A stretch of DNA of 64,000 bases from Corticimicrobacter populi (GTDB taxonomy: Bacteria > Pseudomonadota > Gammaproteobacteria > Burkholderiales > Burkholderiaceae_B): positions 248,001 through 312,000 of the forward strand of contig NZ_QETA01000001.1 of NCBI RefSeq assembly GCF_003123725.1, given 5' to 3'. The notes beneath the pieces were generated by a model. The model saw only the letters and a program-made list of their open reading frames with translations. It searched no databases and had not been told where the DNA came from. Shown here in pieces: positions 38,749 to 49,200 of this stretch; position 1 is the stretch's first letter; the number at the start of each line of letters is the position of its first letter. The translations under genes and the position numbers were made by a program.

Positions 38749-39303
38749 TCATCCCACCACTGGCTCCTCCCAAGCCAACGCCCACAACCGCCGATCCGCC
38801 TTCGTCATCGCATTCAGCAGATCACGCTTTTCACGCAGGTAGACAATCGAGAAGTGCGGATCGTGCCTGACGATGCTGCTGGTATTGCTGATCAGGTCGG
38901 CGCATTTGATGGTTTGTATCCAGCCGGGGCAGGCGGCCAGCCGCTCGCATGACAGGCGCTTGCGCGTGGCACGGTTGCCCTGCTCCAGGTCGGACAGACC
39001 CGCCACGCCCAGGGCGACGGTCGCGCCGAAGCGGCTCTCGATGTCCGCTAGCGTGACATCCTGGTCTTCCACGCAGTCGTGCAGCCATGCCGATGCGATC
39101 ATCGCGTCTGCGGTGGCACCGTCATGGGCCTCGTGGGCGACTGTGGCTACAATACCGGCGACTTCTGCCAGATGGTCTGCATAAGGGGTGCCGGAGTATT
39201 TTCGTACCTGATTCCTGTGCGCGTGTCGTGCAAAAATCATGGCTTCGAATGCGATGGACACGATGCTTCTTCCGTATATATCGATGAGGGTTGTGGCTAC
39301 CAT
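38749..39303 (-). CDS. HD-domain protein, probable small alarmone ((p)ppGpp) hydrolase
   Basis: From ATG 39303 the product has 184 residues, close to the single-domain Mesh1-type hydrolases. It shows AMIFARHAHRNQVRKYSGTPYADHLAEVAGI (about 22-52), the HD metal site with the HDxxED pattern in WLHDCVEDQ, and IKCADLISN later, all features of the SpoT hydrolase domain. No synthetase or TGS/ACT domain is present. The frame is open upstream to 39987, but that part is antisense to the next genes, so the internal start is preferred. The start is therefore uncertain. It converges with the ABC-F gene; the 163-base gap has no gene. Confidence 0.72.
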   Translation of the reverse strand: MVATTLIDIYGRSIVSIAFEAMIFARHAHRNQVRKYSGTPYADHLAEVAGIVATVAHEAHDGATADAMIASAWLHDCVEDQDVTLADIESRFGATVALGVAGLSDLEQGNRATRKRLSCERLAACPGWIQTIKCADLISNTSSIVRHDPHFSIVYLREKRDLLNAMTKADRRLWALAWEEPVVG

Positions 39304-39339
39304 TATTGCATCGATCACTTTCTGAGTTGCCTTGTCCAA

Positions 39340-39702
39340 ATGCGTGGCCTGCCAAACAATTGCGTACTGTTTCCGGAAGATCAGCCGGTTGATCCGTCCC
39401 ATTTTCGCTGCTGTGGCGACGAGGATCTGGTGTTTTTGCGTTGCGCGCATTGCGGCCATATCTGGGTGCATTGCCATGAGTGCGATACGCTGTATGTCGA
39501 TCTGGATGACCTTGATCGGATCGAGGCTGCCATGTCGAACAAACGCCTGATTTGCGTGTGCTGTGACACACCGTTCGGGGATCTCTATTTTCTCAAGCCG
39601 CATGTAGTACATCGCTATATGCCGACGGCCGAGCAGGTTATCGTTGCAGGTTACGGCCATTATCTGGCGGACGCTCTGAGGAATCGATATGGCATTGCCT
39701 GA
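39340..39702 (+). CDS. Unrecognised zinc-ribbon-like protein, first gene of a four-gene run
   Basis: From ATG 39340 the product has 120 residues with paired cysteines FRCCGDED, RCAHCGHIW, CHEC and CVCC, suggesting one or two zinc-binding ribbons. I do not recognise the family. The frame is open upstream to 39079, but that part overlaps the divergent HD gene. Its 3' end overlaps the next gene by 14 bases, so they are translationally coupled. The start codon is uncertain. Confidence 0.6.
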   Translation: MRGLPNNCVLFPEDQPVDPSHFRCCGDEDLVFLRCAHCGHIWVHCHECDTLYVDLDDLDRIEAAMSNKRLICVCCDTPFGDLYFLKPHVVHRYMPTAEQVIVAGYGHYLADALRNRYGIA

Positions 39703-40210
39703 GCCCGTCCACTTGTTTACCCGAGCCGATCTTGAACGGGTGATTGAGGCTGGCGATCTCGAAGCCATGGTCCGCCGCACGGCTTGTGTGCTTGAGACGC
39801 GGGTGTATCTACCGGATGCATTCAGCCATGCCAGTTCAGAGGAAACCATCCGTGTGAGCTGGTTGCGCAAATCTTCAGCGCATGATGGACTGGCAATGTG
39901 GCTGGCCGCGGAGTGGCAGGCGGGAGAGGGGCAGGTCGTGGGGGCAGAAGGCTTGGGGTGCGGAGCGACCCGTGCAAGTGTGTTCACCTGTTATCTGCGC
40001 AGTGCTGCATTCCGGCCCATAGGTGAAGACGAATTCAATACGCGCCTGCAGGCCAGCGCCAGCGACCTGCGGGATCCTCTGTTTCTGCCGCCGCTGGCAG
40101 GTTTTGTCGGGGCTTTGCTGATGCAGGAAATCGATCGTGACCTGATTATTTCCCTGCTGGCAGAATATCGCGATGGCTGGCTGCATTTCTATTGGGACAG
40201 TACGGCCTGA
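39689..40210 (+). CDS. Unrecognised protein, second gene of the run
   Basis: The 173-residue soluble product MALPEPVHLFTRADLERVIEAGDLEAMVRR... has no signal peptide, no membrane helix and no motif I know. It overlaps the preceding zinc-ribbon gene by 14 bases. The set could be a small complex. Immunity-type proteins of toxin loci can look like this, but nothing here proves it. Confidence 0.65.
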   Translation: MALPEPVHLFTRADLERVIEAGDLEAMVRRTACVLETRVYLPDAFSHASSEETIRVSWLRKSSAHDGLAMWLAAEWQAGEGQVVGAEGLGCGATRASVFTCYLRSAAFRPIGEDEFNTRLQASASDLRDPLFLPPLAGFVGALLMQEIDRDLIISLLAEYRDGWLHFYWDSTA

Positions 40211-40257
40211 GCGATACGGGCCTGGTCGGGCGAATCGGTCGGATGGAGAGAGCAAGG

Positions 40258-40644
40258 ATGCGCAAAGTATGGAGTGAAGAGCTGCAAACGGTGGTGGCAC
40301 AGGCAGATACGCGTGATTACCGCAGCCGCTGGGCCTGCTTTGCCTGTCGCACGGCGTTCGTCCGCTGGCGGCCAGCAGCAGATGAGGCGCGGATGGCGAT
40401 TTGCCCGACTTGCAAGGCACCGGCTTGCGATATGGGATATCTGTTCACGCCACCGCCGAGGCGGGATCAGCGGGCCTGGGCACGGATGCAGGTTCTGGCA
40501 GATCATGGCATCCGTTTTCATCGCACCGGATCGGTGGCCTTCATCAATGCCTTCCTGCTGACGGATGGGGTGGGGTCGGCGAGGGCGCTCGACCAGGCCG
40601 TCGTGCGCTGGAAGAAATGCTGGCGCAGCGGGGGTACGCTGTGA
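40258..40644 (+). CDS. Unrecognised zinc-ribbon protein, third gene of the run
   Basis: The 128-residue product (from ATG 40258, with AGAGAG upstream) has a four-cysteine zinc ribbon, CFAC and CPTC about 26 residues apart, then [12 protein letters not shown] 40243 and ATG 40192 are also in frame; the latter would overlap the preceding gene. It is followed after 13 bases by the peptidase gene. The function is unknown. Confidence 0.6.
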   Translation: MRKVWSEELQTVVAQADTRDYRSRWACFACRTAFVRWRPAADEARMAICPTCKAPACDMGYLFTPPPRRDQRAWARMQVLADHGIRFHRTGSVAFINAFLLTDGVGSARALDQAVVRWKKCWRSGGTL

Positions 40645-40657
40645 GCGAGGAGAATGC

Positions 40658-41239
40658 ATGACGGTGTCGACCGGGGTGTCAGGCACAAGACGGCTTTTGC
40701 GGTGGCTGCTGGTGCTGGTCTTGCTGGCCGGACTGGCTGTCTGGGGCTGGCCGAGACTGCCCGATGCGGCGCGTGCCCCCTGGCATATGGTGCGGATGCT
40801 GCTGCAGGATGCGCCCGTGGCTTTGCCGGTGCCCGTGCAGGGTGTGGTGCCGCGTCAACTGGCCGATACCTGGGGAGCAGCCCGTTCCAGCGGTCGCCGG
40901 CACGAAGGGATCGATATTTTTGCCCGGCGTGGTACGCCGGTGCGGTCAGCCACTGAAGGCGTTGTGGTGCGTATCGGTACCAACAACCTGGGCGGGCAGG
41001 TGGTCTGGGTGCTGGGGCCGGGTGGGCAGCGCCATTATTATGCGCATCTGGATGACTATGCCGATATCTCTACCGGCCAATTGCTGGCGGCAGGGGATGT
41101 AGTGGGCTATGTGGGCGATACCGGCAATGCGCGCGGTACGCCGCCCCATCTGCACTATGGCATCTATGAAACGGGTGGAGCCATCAATCCCTATCCGCTG
41201 TTGATGGCCCCACTCAGTGTGGCGGTGCCGGGGCAATGA
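40658..41239 (+). CDS. M23-family (LytM-like) membrane-anchored peptidase
   Basis: The 193-residue product has an N-terminal membrane helix (about 12-32) and an M23 metallopeptidase domain. The zinc ligands are visible in [16 protein letters not shown] (H/D) and HLHYG. Such enzymes cut peptidoglycan cross-links in the periplasm. GAGGAG precedes ATG 40658. It closes the run of small genes from 39340, so the zinc-ribbon proteins may be its cytoplasmic partners; that is an inference. Confidence 0.85.
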   Translation: MTVSTGVSGTRRLLRWLLVLVLLAGLAVWGWPRLPDAARAPWHMVRMLLQDAPVALPVPVQGVVPRQLADTWGAARSSGRRHEGIDIFARRGTPVRSATEGVVVRIGTNNLGGQVVWVLGPGGQRHYYAHLDDYADISTGQLLAAGDVVGYVGDTGNARGTPPHLHYGIYETGGAINPYPLLMAPLSVAVPGQ

Positions 41240-41254
41240 ACGATGCGAGGGCTG

Positions 41255-41548
41255 TCAGCGTGCCAGTCGCACCTCGAAATATGCCTCGCCTTCGCCGAGC
41301 GCATGCAGGCCCTCGTTGCGGGCACGGCCGGCGGCGGTCAGCCATTGGCGTGCCAGTGTGATCTCGGTGTCGGAGAGTTCCGATTCCGACGATTCTTCGG
41401 CCTGCTGCCAGGCGCGATAGGCCGGTGCGACGGCCTCTTCGCCACCCAGGGTGCGTTCCAGGGTTTTGCGAAAGCGGGCTTCGGCTTCCAGCCGGGCACG
41501 TTCGCCCATGTCGCGAGGGGCATCCTGGAGGGTGATGGTGTAGGTCAT
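41255..41548 (-). CDS. Small hypothetical protein
   Basis: The 97-residue product MTYTITLQDAPRDMGERARLEAEARFRKTLERTLGG... is charged and probably helical; no family is recognised. Start codons at 41548 and 41563 lie in two copies of a 15-base tandem repeat, so either ATG may be used. It converges with the M23 peptidase gene 16 bases away. Confidence 0.6.
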   Translation of the reverse strand: MTYTITLQDAPRDMGERARLEAEARFRKTLERTLGGEEAVAPAYRAWQQAEESSESELSDTEITLARQWLTAAGRARNEGLHALGEGEAYFEVRLAR

Positions 41549-41575
41549 GGTTGGCAATCTCATGGTTGGCAATCT
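41546..41575. repeat. 15-bp tandem duplication containing start codons
   Basis: The unit CATGGTTGGCAATCT occurs twice in direct tandem (41546-41560 and 41561-41575). On the minus strand each copy carries an in-frame ATG for the small hypothetical gene, so the duplication adds five residues (MRLPT) to the N-terminus. Confidence 0.85.
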
Positions 41576-41650
41576 ATTTGCTGTTTATTTATACAGTATT
41601 TTTGCGTGAATTGACAATATCCGGCTCCATGCGGATCATTCCTGCCTGAT

Positions 41651-42214
41651 ATGAGTCACGATTCCGATACAACGACAGCGGCACTGGCACTGGCCAGCAC
41701 GTCATCGCAGCGGGTGCTGGTCAGTGCCTGCCTGATGGGAGAGCCTGTACGCTACGATGGTGCGCACAAGCGTCTGGAGAGCACGATATTGCAGCGCTGG
41801 CGTGCCGAGGGGCGCGTCGTGGCGTGCTGTCCCGAGCTGGCGGGTGGTCTGTCGGTGCCGCGTCTGCCTGCCGAGATCGAGCCGGGGGCTGAAGGCCATG
41901 CCGTGCTGGCCGGGCGTGCTCGGGTGCTGGATCGGCAGGGACGGGATATCTCTGTACCTTTTGTCGAGGGGGCCGTTCGAGCCCTGGCGCTGGCGCGCCA
42001 ATATGGTATACGCGTCGCCGTGCTCAAGGAGGGCAGTCCCTCCTGTGGTACCGGCCATATCTATGATGGAACCTTCGGGGGGACGATGGTGGCCGCCCAA
42101 GGGGTAACGGCGGCTTTGCTGATCCAGGCGGGGCTGAGGGTATTCAGCGAGACGCAGATACTTGAGGCTGATGCGGTATTGCGAGCTGGCCAGCCCGGAT
42201 CACGAGATTCTTGA
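41651..42214 (+). CDS. DUF523 family protein
   Basis: The 187-residue product has the DUF523 landmarks: VSACLMGEPVRYDG (near 24-37), CCPELAGGLSVPR (near 58-70), LKEGSPSCG (near 124-132) and YDGTFGGTMVA. Conserved cysteines in these motifs suggest a metal or Fe-S site. No function is established for stand-alone members. Confidence 0.88.
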   Translation: MSHDSDTTTAALALASTSSQRVLVSACLMGEPVRYDGAHKRLESTILQRWRAEGRVVACCPELAGGLSVPRLPAEIEPGAEGHAVLAGRARVLDRQGRDISVPFVEGAVRALALARQYGIRVAVLKEGSPSCGTGHIYDGTFGGTMVAAQGVTAALLIQAGLRVFSETQILEADAVLRAGQPGSRDS

Positions 42215-42296
42215 CAATAGTTGTTTTTTGCCATGTGCCACTTGAGTACGGGCGCGGCTACACTTGATTTGATAAAAAAAACAATCGAGAGCCGCC

Positions 42297-43739
42297 ATGC
42301 AACAGTTCTGTACCGCACTGCTCAAGACTGACCATCATCGCCAGCCTGCGCGTCTCATTCAGGTACTGGCCATATTCGGTATGACGCTGCTGGCGGTGTT
42401 GCTGGGTGGCCTGACCCGGACGTTCGATGGTTTTTCCATCCTGTGGCCGGCCAATGCGCTGCTGCTGGGACTGTTTGTGCGTGTACCAAAGTACAACACC
42501 CTGGCAGGGTGGGGGGCCGCCGCCTTGGCGTATGTCTGTGCCGAGGTACTGCTTGGGCGGATGCCCGCTGTGGCTTTGTGGCTGGCGGTCGCCAACCTGT
42601 CGGGGGTGGCTGCAGGCTATTTTATGTTGCATCGCTCCAGGGGACGGTTGTCTGAGCTTTCCGAACCTGCCGTCATGTTGCGCCTGTTTGCCGTGTGTCT
42701 GGGCGCTGCAGCCGTTTCGGCTCTGGCAGGATGCGGATTGCTGGCTGTAACCCTGGAGTACAACCTGGCAAATGCCTGGGGGCTGTGGTTCAGCGGAGAA
42801 TTGCTGAACTACGTCATGTTTCTGCCGTTGCTGCTCAGTATTCCCTATGCTGCGGTACAGCAGCCGAGTCGACAACGGCAGGGCGATATATTCTGTACGC
42901 GTTTCAGATACCGGCAGGCTTATCCGCTGTTGGCGTTGCTGGCCAGCATTGTGCTGGCCTGGTGGGTCGGAGGGCCTGGCGCGATTGCCTATCCAGTGCT
43001 GGCCTTGCTGTGGTGTGCTCTCGAGTATCGACTGTTTCAGACGGCAGCCGTCACGGCTGTGACCTGTGCTGTCTTGTTGCTGTTCATGTCTGCATCACTG
43101 GCCGGTTTGCTGTTCGTGGAGGAATATGTGCACGCCATGATGTCGTTGCGCATGGGTGTGCTGTTGATCGCGCTGGCTCCGCTGACGGTCTCGTGTGTCA
43201 ATGCCGCCCGCGACCGTCTGCTCAAGTCTCTGGACCATGCGGTCAGCTACGATGCGCTGACCGATGCGTTGTCGCGACGGGTATTCATGGAACGCAGTGT
43301 GGCGGTGCTGGACAGGCTCAAGCGCCGAGGGCTGCAAGCCAGTGTGTTGATGCTGGATATCGATCATTTCAAGCGGATCAACGATACCTATGGTCATGCG
43401 ACCGGAGACAAGGTATTGGCCCAGTTGTCCGCGACTGTGCAACAGATGCTGCGTGATCCCGATCTTTTCGGGCGGCTTGGGGGCGAGGAATTTGCGGCCT
43501 TTTTGCCTGAAACGGGGCGGCAGGATGCCTTGGCGGTGGCCGAGCGCCTGCGCAGTGCCATCAAGCGCATCGAAGTCGAGTCCGACGCGGGGGACTCGGT
43601 CGTATTTACGGTCAGCATAGGTGTGGTGCATTGGCATGCGGCGTATCACACTGATCTGTCGACGCTGTTGTCGCGGGCAGATCAGGCACTTTATCTCGCC
43701 AAGCGCGGTGGACGCGACCGGGTGGAACTGGCAGTGTAA
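42297..43739 (+). CDS. Diguanylate cyclase with MASE1-like membrane sensor
   Basis: The 480-residue product has about eight hydrophobic segments (20-300) with the MASE1-like motif SILWPANALLLGLF (near 47), and a C-terminal GGDEF domain (about 310-475). The active site is GGEEF near residue 396, and the I-site RDPD lies five residues before it, so c-di-GMP synthesis with product inhibition is expected. There is no EAL domain. The gene stands alone between DUF523 and the FUSC gene. Confidence 0.9.
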   Translation: MQQFCTALLKTDHHRQPARLIQVLAIFGMTLLAVLLGGLTRTFDGFSILWPANALLLGLFVRVPKYNTLAGWGAAALAYVCAEVLLGRMPAVALWLAVANLSGVAAGYFMLHRSRGRLSELSEPAVMLRLFAVCLGAAAVSALAGCGLLAVTLEYNLANAWGLWFSGELLNYVMFLPLLLSIPYAAVQQPSRQRQGDIFCTRFRYRQAYPLLALLASIVLAWWVGGPGAIAYPVLALLWCALEYRLFQTAAVTAVTCAVLLLFMSASLAGLLFVEEYVHAMMSLRMGVLLIALAPLTVSCVNAARDRLLKSLDHAVSYDALTDALSRRVFMERSVAVLDRLKRRGLQASVLMLDIDHFKRINDTYGHATGDKVLAQLSATVQQMLRDPDLFGRLGGEEFAAFLPETGRQDALAVAERLRSAIKRIEVESDAGDSVVFTVSIGVVHWHAAYHTDLSTLLSRADQALYLAKRGGRDRVELAV

Positions 43740-43849
43740 TACGCAAAATGATTGCGTCTTTCAGGCATCAGGGCCTGATGTGTTGTTGACGGTATTAGAC
43801 CGGCAGCATAAGTGTTAAAAAGACGGTCGCGACATCACCACCACGCAGC

Positions 43850-46132
43850 ATGGACATCCGTTTCGGCCAACTGACCCAGTTCATCTATAGCCATCATCTC
43901 TTTACCGGGGTGAGGCAGGCTGTCGGCATGCTGTTGCCGGTCGTGGTGCTGGGGGGACTGTTCGGCCTTTACGCAATGGGCCTGGTGGCGACGTTCGGGG
44001 CCCTGTGCGTGGCCATCATCGACCAGCCTGGGCCACATCGTCATCGCATGAACGAAATGTTGCTGGCGACCCTGCTGGGGACGTTGACCGTGATGGTGAC
44101 GGGCCTGGCCAGCGGCCACGAGTGGCTGATCTGGGTGGCGATCATCGGCCAGAGCTTCTTTTTCTCGATGCTGACGGTGTTCGGGCTGCGAGGCGGGCTG
44201 ATCGGTTTCGCCTGCCTGCTGCTGATGACGATCACCATGCATACCCCGCTGACCCCGGCGCAGGTCTGGCCCCACGTGCTGGCTTCGCTGGGCGGCGGGT
44301 TGTTCTACGTGGCGTTCAGTCTGGGACTGGGCTGGCTGATGGGGCTGCGCCAGGAGCGCCAGGCGCTGTCGACGGCACTGTTCGCGACGGCCGACTATGT
44401 AGCCGCGCGTGCGGACCTGTACGACAGCACGCTTGATCTCGATGAAAGCTATCGGCGGCTGATCCTGCGCCAGGCGCGCATGACCGATGAGCACCAGGCG
44501 GCACGCGACATGATCCTGCGCATGGTGCAGACCCGCACGCGCGGGGCAGCACCGGGTCACCCGGCACGGGTGCGGCTGTGGAACATCTTCATCGATATGA
44601 TTGCCATCCTCGACACCATGGTGGCGACTTCGACGGATTACACCCTGTTGCGGCGTGCCCTGCACGATGCCGATGTGCTGCTGTTCGCGCGCGACGCGCT
44701 GGGCAAGCTGTCGAATGACCTGCGCAGGATTGCGCTGGCGGTGGCCCGCAACCGGCCGGCCCTGCACCGTACCAGCGTCAAGGCTGAACTGCGGGCCATC
44801 GAGTTCGAGATCGATCAGTTGCGCCAACAGGATTATGCCCGCCGTGAGCCGGAGGTCTATGCCTTGCTGATTCAGGTACTGCGCCGGCTGCGCAATGCCA
44901 CGCGGATCGTCGAGCGGCTCTATGAGCATACCCAGGCACGTGGTGCGATCCAGCCCATTGGCGGAGCGCGCCTGCAGCAGTCGCTGACCCGTTTCCTGTC
45001 GCGCCAGAGCTTTCGCCTGGGGCTGTTGCGCAGCCATCTGCGGCTCAACTCGCCGCATTTCCGCTATGCATTGAGGGTCAGTCTGGCGGTGACGCTGGGG
45101 CTGATGGTCTCGTCGTTCTGGCTGTCCGGCAGTCATCTGATCGAGCATGGCTACTGGATCATCCTGACGATCGTGGTCATCATGAAGCCGGGTTTTGCCA
45201 TGACCCGCCAGCGCAATGCATGGCGATTGAGCGGCACGCTGCTGGGCTGCGTGGTGACCGTGATCCTGATGAAACTGGGCATCGGCAATTCATGGTTGCT
45301 GCTGGCACTGGTGGTCAGCTGCATCATGGGCAACAGCCTGTTGCTGCTCAACTATATGTTGAGCTCGGCTTTCAATACCGTATTCGTGTTGCTGGGTTTT
45401 CATTTCATGGCACCCGGTTCGCTGATGGTGATCGGCGAGCGTGCCCTGGATACGCTGATCGGTTGTGTGATCGCGCTGCTGTGCAGCTATGTGCTGCCCT
45501 GGTGGGAGTCCCGACACATGGGCGGACTGGTGCGGGCAGCCACCCGGGCCAACCGGCATTACCTGGAGGCCGGCATGCTGTACGTGCAGCGCCTGCAGGC
45601 GATCCATGCGACTGCGGGTGACGCCGACGTGCCGGTATCGATGGCCGTGCCTGCAAGCGCGGGGCAAGGACAGGCAGCGGAACAGGAGGCCGGTACCTCG
45701 TCTGGCGAGGGCGGGCAGAATGAAGCCGAAGAGGCGCGCATCAACATGCAGCTGGCGCGCAAGAACGTACACATCGCCTTCGGCAATTATGCCGAGGCGT
45801 TCTACCGGATGATGAACGAGCCACGCTCGAAACAGCATCACGTGCCCGAGCTGAACAATATGCTGATCCAGCATCATGTGCTGGCATCGCAGATCAGTGC
45901 GATCATTGCACGCCTGGCGACGCTCGACAGCGTACCACCCACTGTGTTGCAGACACTGCTCTGGCTGGATCGCATGCTGGGTGAAAAGGGTGCGGTACCT
46001 GCCCAGCCCGAAGCCTTGTCGGACCTGCCACCAGAGCTCGATGACCTGCGCTACTCGCTCAAGCAGATGGTGCGTGCCGCGCAGATGATTCGCCAGGAAA
46101 GCGCGGTGCTGCGCGAAGCCGAAGGCGACTGA
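43850..46132 (+). CDS. FUSC-family inner-membrane protein (YccS/YhfK-like)
   Basis: The 760-residue product has two blocks of membrane helices (about 22-165 and 410-540), each followed by a long soluble part, the layout of YccS-like aromatic-acid/fusaric-acid transporters. A Gln/Glu/Ala-rich insert lies near 595-630. It may export aromatic acids, but no HlyD-type partner gene is present nearby. A 102-base gap leads to the ankyrin gene, so co-transcription is possible. Confidence 0.85.
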   Translation: MDIRFGQLTQFIYSHHLFTGVRQAVGMLLPVVVLGGLFGLYAMGLVATFGALCVAIIDQPGPHRHRMNEMLLATLLGTLTVMVTGLASGHEWLIWVAIIGQSFFFSMLTVFGLRGGLIGFACLLLMTITMHTPLTPAQVWPHVLASLGGGLFYVAFSLGLGWLMGLRQERQALSTALFATADYVAARADLYDSTLDLDESYRRLILRQARMTDEHQAARDMILRMVQTRTRGAAPGHPARVRLWNIFIDMIAILDTMVATSTDYTLLRRALHDADVLLFARDALGKLSNDLRRIALAVARNRPALHRTSVKAELRAIEFEIDQLRQQDYARREPEVYALLIQVLRRLRNATRIVERLYEHTQARGAIQPIGGARLQQSLTRFLSRQSFRLGLLRSHLRLNSPHFRYALRVSLAVTLGLMVSSFWLSGSHLIEHGYWIILTIVVIMKPGFAMTRQRNAWRLSGTLLGCVVTVILMKLGIGNSWLLLALVVSCIMGNSLLLLNYMLSSAFNTVFVLLGFHFMAPGSLMVIGERALDTLIGCVIALLCSYVLPWWESRHMGGLVRAATRANRHYLEAGMLYVQRLQAIHATAGDADVPVSMAVPASAGQGQAAEQEAGTSSGEGGQNEAEEARINMQLARKNVHIAFGNYAEAFYRMMNEPRSKQHHVPELNNMLIQHHVLASQISAIIARLATLDSVPPTVLQTLLWLDRMLGEKGAVPAQPEALSDLPPELDDLRYSLKQMVRAAQMIRQESAVLREAEGD

Positions 46133-46234
46133 CGGTCATCAAGTCGAGGCGGTGTTTTGCACGGTATGCAAAGCACGGGAAGCCACGGGCGGATATGATG
46201 CGTCCTTTGCATTCGCCACAGGCACCTCACGTCC

Positions 46235-49200
46235 ATGTTTTTCCGTCGCAAGCCACAGGATCTGTGTGATTCCATCCAGGCCGGCAACCTGCAGAGCGTC
46301 CGTCGCTACATCAATGCCGACAATTGCAACGAACCCGACGAATATGGACGCACGCCACTTCACCATGCCGTGCTGGGACAACAGGCCGAGGTTGCCCGCT
46401 ACCTGCTGTCGCTGGGCTGTGAACCCGCAACGGGCGAACCGGGGCAGCGCCGGGGGCTGATGGAGGAGGTGTTGCAGTCGCTGTCGTTGCCGCTGATCGA
46501 AGCCTTCGTGGCGGCGGGTGTGCCGCTGCCGGAACGGATAGACGGGTTGCCGCTGCTGCATGCCCTGATTCGACACGAGGGTGTCGATGAAAAACTGTTC
46601 GCTTTCCTGATCTCGCAGGGGCTGGATTTGAACCAGATTGATACGCGGGCCACGTCCAGAACGGTATTGGCACACTATCTGGGCATGACCTCGGGCAGCA
46701 TCAGTCTGGAGCGCGTGCGCTGGCTGATCCGGCTGGGTGCCGACGTGAACCTGGCACCCGGGGCATGGCTCTCGCCACTGTATGTGGCATTGCATAACCC
46801 GTCCCTGCCGGATTACAGCATCGCTCCGAGCGAGGCGACCTTCGAGCGGGTGCTCGATATCCTGCACGAGTCCGGCCTGGTCGCCGATCTTGACATGGAT
46901 GCCTCGGGACATGTGGGGCTGGCATTGCGTGCGCTGGAGCAGCGCAAGTGGGCAGGATTCGTCCGGTTGCTGGAGCTGGGTGTGCGTATTCCTGAAAACG
47001 AACGCATCTGGCTGGCACCGTTTTTCGTCAGGGACAACTTCAGCTCGGCGCTGACCCTGCGGCTGATGGCTGTGAACGAGGCGCGCGGGCTGGATCTGCC
47101 GGTCAGCATACGCCTGCATCACGCCAGGGGCATGCGCAAGATCGTTGAAGACCTGCCGCAGGACAGCCCCAGCGTGCATCGCATGTTTCGTGATCTCGCG
47201 GTGGCCTCCGGCTTTTCCTGCGAGGAAAAACTGTCCTTGCTGGGCGAGTTGCTGGATAAAGGCGCAGATATCAACACCGGTGCGGTCTGTGATCCGTTTG
47301 TGGTCAGCGCGCTGCAGATGGCGGTTGGCTGGCCGGAAAAGGTCGAACACAGCGATGCCCTGATTCCCTGGCTGCTGGATCGTGGCGCTGCCATAGAGTG
47401 CCACGGCCTGTCTGCTTTCTATCTGGCCGTATGGCTCGAGCACATGGAGTATGCTGGGCTGCTGGCCGATCGTGGTGCCCAGTTGTTCTACCGTGACTAC
47501 AAGGGACGGACGATCTTTTCCCAACTGTTCAATGCGCGGCCCGGTCGGGGCGGCATGAACCACAGTCAGACCTGCGATGTCCTGCTGCGGTTGCATGCAA
47601 TCTATCGCAGCCGCAATGCCGAGTTGCCGCTGAACGAGACCTTCGAGTACGGAGAAAAAGTCCATGACTGGATGAACCGGTCACGACTGCTGCCGGAGGC
47701 CGCATGCCTGTACAGTGCACAGTTCAGCATGCCGCTGATGCGTCGGGTGCTCGATATCGGTTGGCCCTTGAATGCCGAGATCAGGACCGATGATTTCAGC
47801 GGCAATATCGTGGCCTATTTCCTGCGCTATGCGCACATGAACGAGGACCTCAGCCCGTTTCTGGAGGCCCTGCCCGAGTCCGAGATCCTGGACGTGAACA
47901 GTCCGGAGTCGGGTGACCCACTGAGGCAGGCCATCGTATCCGTGTCCATGGCAAGGACGCTGGAGTACCTGCTTGAACGTGTCGATGACCTGGATCGCTG
48001 TGTCCGGTGGCATGTCAACGGCAAGACCACCGAGTATATCGATGAGCCTTATCTGATCTATGCAATGGACTCGATCCGCCCAGGTTTTCTGGAGCGCAAG
48101 ACACCCGAGCACCAGGCCTATGTCTGGCGCGTGTGCCGGCAACTGCTCGAGCATGGTGCCGATCCGAACGTGGAAACGCAGGCCAGGCTTCAGCCGAGTG
48201 CAAACAGTACGTCGGGCGTGACGCGGCTGTGCACCACGGCGCTGGAGGAGGCTGCTGCCCACAGTCTGTTCGATGTATTCACCCTGCTGCTCGATCATGG
48301 TGCCGACCCGCACCGCAGAACCTGCATCAAGCAAGAACAGCTTGTGCACTATCTGTGCACGCGACAAAGCGGCCACCCGGCCGAGGAAATCATCCGCTAC
48401 CTGGATGAACTGGAACGTCGCGGCCTGCTGGATATAGAGGCCCGCACCCGGCAGAACGCTACGCCGCTCCTGTACGCGGCCTCCAAATGCCAGACGGCGC
48501 TGGTGCGCTATTTCCTGGAGCGCGGGGCGGACGTACATGCAGAAGGGGGCTTTGACAATTCCTGCGCACTGCACCGGGCCATCAGCAACTGGGACTGGGT
48601 CGGCAAGGAGAACCGGCGCGAAACCGTCCTGGCATTGCTGGCCGGTGGTGCCAATGTCAACCAGACCGATCCCGATGGTGATACTCCGCTGACGGCTGCG
48701 GCGCTTTATGGCTGCCTGACCGTGGTCGAGGCATTGCTGGCACACGGTGCGGATGTCAACCGGGCCGGGGCCAAGCAGCGCTCTGCCTTGCATCAGGCCA
48801 TCATGGGGTCGTACAACTATGACAGTTACCCCGAAGACGCGGACTGCGAAGACAAGTATGAATTCGATGCGCCGGCCAAGCTGCGCATCGTCGAACTTCT
48901 GCTGGAGCAGGGGGCCGAGATCGAGGCCGTCGATGAGGATGGCGATACGCCGCTGATCTGCGCCATCTACATGGACCGGTTCGATATTTTCCACTTGCTG
49001 CTCAAGCAGGGGGCCGATATCAACCGTCTCGACGGTCGCGGGCGCACGCCCTTGATGATTGCCATGGAGTTTGGCGAGCTGCGCTATCCCAACAGCATGG
49101 GGCACGACCAGCGTATCCTCGAGACGCTGCATCATGTGGCCGGCAATGGCAACAATCTGCTCCATGCCATCAGCCTGCGCAACGATCATGCCTCGGCGAT

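Noticed and set aside
39304-39987. N-terminal 228-codon extension of the HD-domain gene
   Set aside because: The extension is antisense to the zinc-ribbon gene and its overlapping neighbour and has no recognisable domain; the HD domain alone matches the size of small alarmone hydrolases.
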